Source of the DNA: Arthrobacter sp. CAU 1506
Lineage (GTDB): Bacteria; Actinomycetota; Actinomycetes; Actinomycetales; Micrococcaceae
Assembly: GCF_005047635.1 (NCBI RefSeq)
Contig: NZ_SUKC01000003.1
Location: 186,001 to 250,000, forward strand
Length of the DNA: 64,000 nt
Direction of reading: 5' to 3'
The translations under genes and the position numbers were made by a program. The notes below the pieces were generated by a model. The model saw only the letters and a list, made by a program, of their open reading frames with translations. It was not told the DNA's origin and made no database searches. Each line of letters begins with the position of its first letter. Position 1 is the first letter of the stretch. Positions 62,706 through 64,000 of the stretch are shown here, one piece after another.

Positions 62706-64000
62706 CAGAGGTCCTTTCCTTTCACGGGTAGCGGGTGGGAATGGCCAACCGGTCCTCCCACCGGGGCCGTTGGGTCTGGCTTCGCGGCGGCTCCTGCCGG
62801 CCGCGGGTCGGGCGAGACGGCAGCGTCCGTGAGGGACGAGGCCTCGAGCAAGGTCGCCAGGTCGGACAGGACAGGCGACTGCATGATGTCCTTGATCGAC
62901 ACCGCGCGCTTGAGCAGGACGGCGAGCTTCACCGCGGACAGCGAGGTCCCGCCCAGGGCAAAGAACGAGTCCTGCGCGCTGATCCGACCCGCCGGTAGGC
63001 CGAGCACCGACGCCCATGCCTCGGCGAGCCGCTGCTCGGTGGCCGAGAGGGCCTCCGCCGCGGTACCGGCTTCGGGCACGACCTCCCGAGCCATCCGGGT
63101 CAAGACCTTCCGGTCGATCTTGCCGTTGCCGGTCAGGGGCAGGCTCTTCTGCCACCGATACGCCGACGGAACCATGTAGCCCGGAACCCGCGCGGCCAGC
63201 TCGCTCCGGATTTCATCGACTTCGAGCTGCCCATTGCCTGAGTAGAACGCCACCAGGAACTTCGACTGTCCGGCGCCCTCACCGACGACGACGGCGCCGT
63301 CGCGGACGCCGGGAACCCGCAGCAGCGCGTTCTCGATGTCGCCGATCTCGATCCGGAAACCGGAAATCTTGACTTGGTTGTCCCGCCGGCCCAGATACTC
63401 CAGCTTTCCCTCCGGCGACCAGCGGCCGTAGTCGCCCGCCCGGTAGAGTCGCGCACCGTCCACGTAGGGGTCGGTGGAGTAGGCCAAGGCCGTCCGTTCC
63501 GGATCGTTGATGTAGCCGCGGCCCACGCACACTCCGGAGAAGGCGATCTCGCCCGGTGCTCCGAGCGGCACAAGGCGCTGCCGCTCGTCGAGGATGTGGA
63601 TCCTGACGTTGGAAATCGGCGGACCCAGTGGCACAGAACTGCCCGCTGGCGCTGCGCTCATGACCTCGTGGTTCGTGTCGTCCGAGGTCTCCGTGAGTCC
63701 GTAAGCGTTGACCAGCTTGACGTCCGGCATCACGTCGAACCAGCGGCGGACCAGTTCACGTTTCAGGGCCTCCCCGGTCGCCGAGACGCAGCGGAGGTTC
63801 GGCAGGGCGCGGGGGTTGCCGGCCAAGTAGGCCACCACGGCGTCCAAATACGAGGGAACGACCTGGAAGACCGCGACCGCGCCCCGTTCCACCGTGTCGA
63901 TGAACCGCTCGACGTCGAGGATGCGGTCCTGCGCGACAATGTGCGTGCGACCGCCGACGAGCAGTGCCGAGACCAGTTGCCACAGCGAGATGTCGAAACA
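62705..64000 (-). CDS. NRPS adenylation-carrier module, C-terminal part (5' end outside window)
   Basis: 431 residues are visible. The adenylation domain starts in the A4 region ('FDISLWQ') and shows A5 'NAYGLTETSDD', A6 'VGRGYINDPERT', A7 'LYRAGDYGRW', A8 'GRRDNQVKISGFRIEIGDIE' and A10 'GNGKIDRKVL' with the catalytic Lys. A carrier domain follows with 'FFALGGTSLSAVKL', its Ser carrying phosphopantetheine. After it comes a ~50-residue Pro/Ala-rich tail; no thioesterase or condensation domain follows. It is translationally coupled to the dioxygenase. Confidence 0.92.
   Translation of the reverse strand, partial: CFDISLWQLVSALLVGGRTHIVAQDRILDVERFIDTVERGAVAVFQVVPSYLDAVVAYLAGNPRALPNLRCVSATGEALKRELVRRWFDVMPDVKLVNAYGLTETSDDTNHEVMSAAPAGSSVPLGPPISNVRIHILDERQRLVPLGAPGEIAFSGVCVGRGYINDPERTALAYSTDPYVDGARLYRAGDYGRWSPEGKLEYLGRRDNQVKISGFRIEIGDIENALLRVPGVRDGAVVVGEGAGQSKFLVAFYSGNGQLEVDEIRSELAARVPGYMVPSAYRWQKSLPLTGNGKIDRKVLTRMAREVVPEAGTAAEALSATEQRLAEAWASVLGLPAGRISAQDSFFALGGTSLSAVKLAVLLKRAVSIKDIMQSPVLSDLATLLEASSLTDAAVSPDPRPAGAAAKPDPTAPVGGPVGHSHPLPVKGKDL

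Overview
This 64 kb window is a high-GC actinobacterial chromosome segment, most likely from a member of the Micrococcaceae (Arthrobacter-like). The reasons are the overall composition, frequent GTG starts, actinobacterial marker families (TIGR02234 and HGxxPAAW proteins inside the trp cluster, a TIGR03085 protein, a PdtaR-type ANTAR regulator, an Eis-type acetyltransferase, an MT0933-type antitoxin) and gene order matching the mycobacterial blocks fmt-rsmB-rpe-rib and hisF-hisI-trpE-...-trpA-lgt-pyk-pdtaR-...-polA-rpsA. No genus is proven from sequence alone.

Layout. 1-3.7 kb: the tail of an alpha/beta hydrolase, a minus-strand rhodanese-sufE-ybaK operon, and zapE. 3.8-5.2 kb: an MT0933-type protein and a tRNA cluster (Gly-Cys-Val-Gly-Val on minus, Val-CAC on plus). 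5.3-14.7 kb: a PD-(D/E)XK protein, then def-fmt-rsmB-rpe, then an FMN riboswitch and a riboflavin operon (PnuC/RibM transporter, ribD, ribE, ribB, ribA, ribH) in which ribB and ribA are separate overlapping genes rather than a fused ribBA. 14.8-25.1 kb: hisE-hisG-hisF-hisI, then trpE-TIGR02234-HGxxPAAW-trpC-trpB-trpA and lgt. 25.2-33.2 kb: gltBD, preceded by a phased GlnR-like operator, and pyk. 33.4-34.3 kb: pdtaR and tRNA-Leu(CAA).

34.3-50.6 kb is an accessory block inside the otherwise conserved pyk-pdtaR-...-polA-rpsA order. It holds a ClC antiporter with an extra membrane domain next to glutamate decarboxylase (acid resistance), an acetate transporter-acetyl-CoA synthetase operon with two CRP-type sites and a good sigma-70-type promoter, an EF-G-like GTPase, a stand-alone LigD-type polymerase, a YciO-type protein, a Pit phosphate transporter and several small enzymes.

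50.6-58.1 kb returns to conserved genes (thioesterase, polA, rpsA), with a FetB-type permease and an Eis-type acetyltransferase between polA and rpsA. 58.3-59.4 kb is an M28 lipoprotein peptidase. 59.4-64 kb (minus) is the edge of a biosynthetic cluster: NRPS adenylation-carrier module (cut by the window end), Fe(II)/2-oxoglutarate dioxygenase, SbnB-type diaminopropionate enzyme and LuxE-like acyl-protein synthetase. This combination resembles the enzymatic logic of dapdiamide biosynthesis and is the best candidate in the window for an undescribed system.
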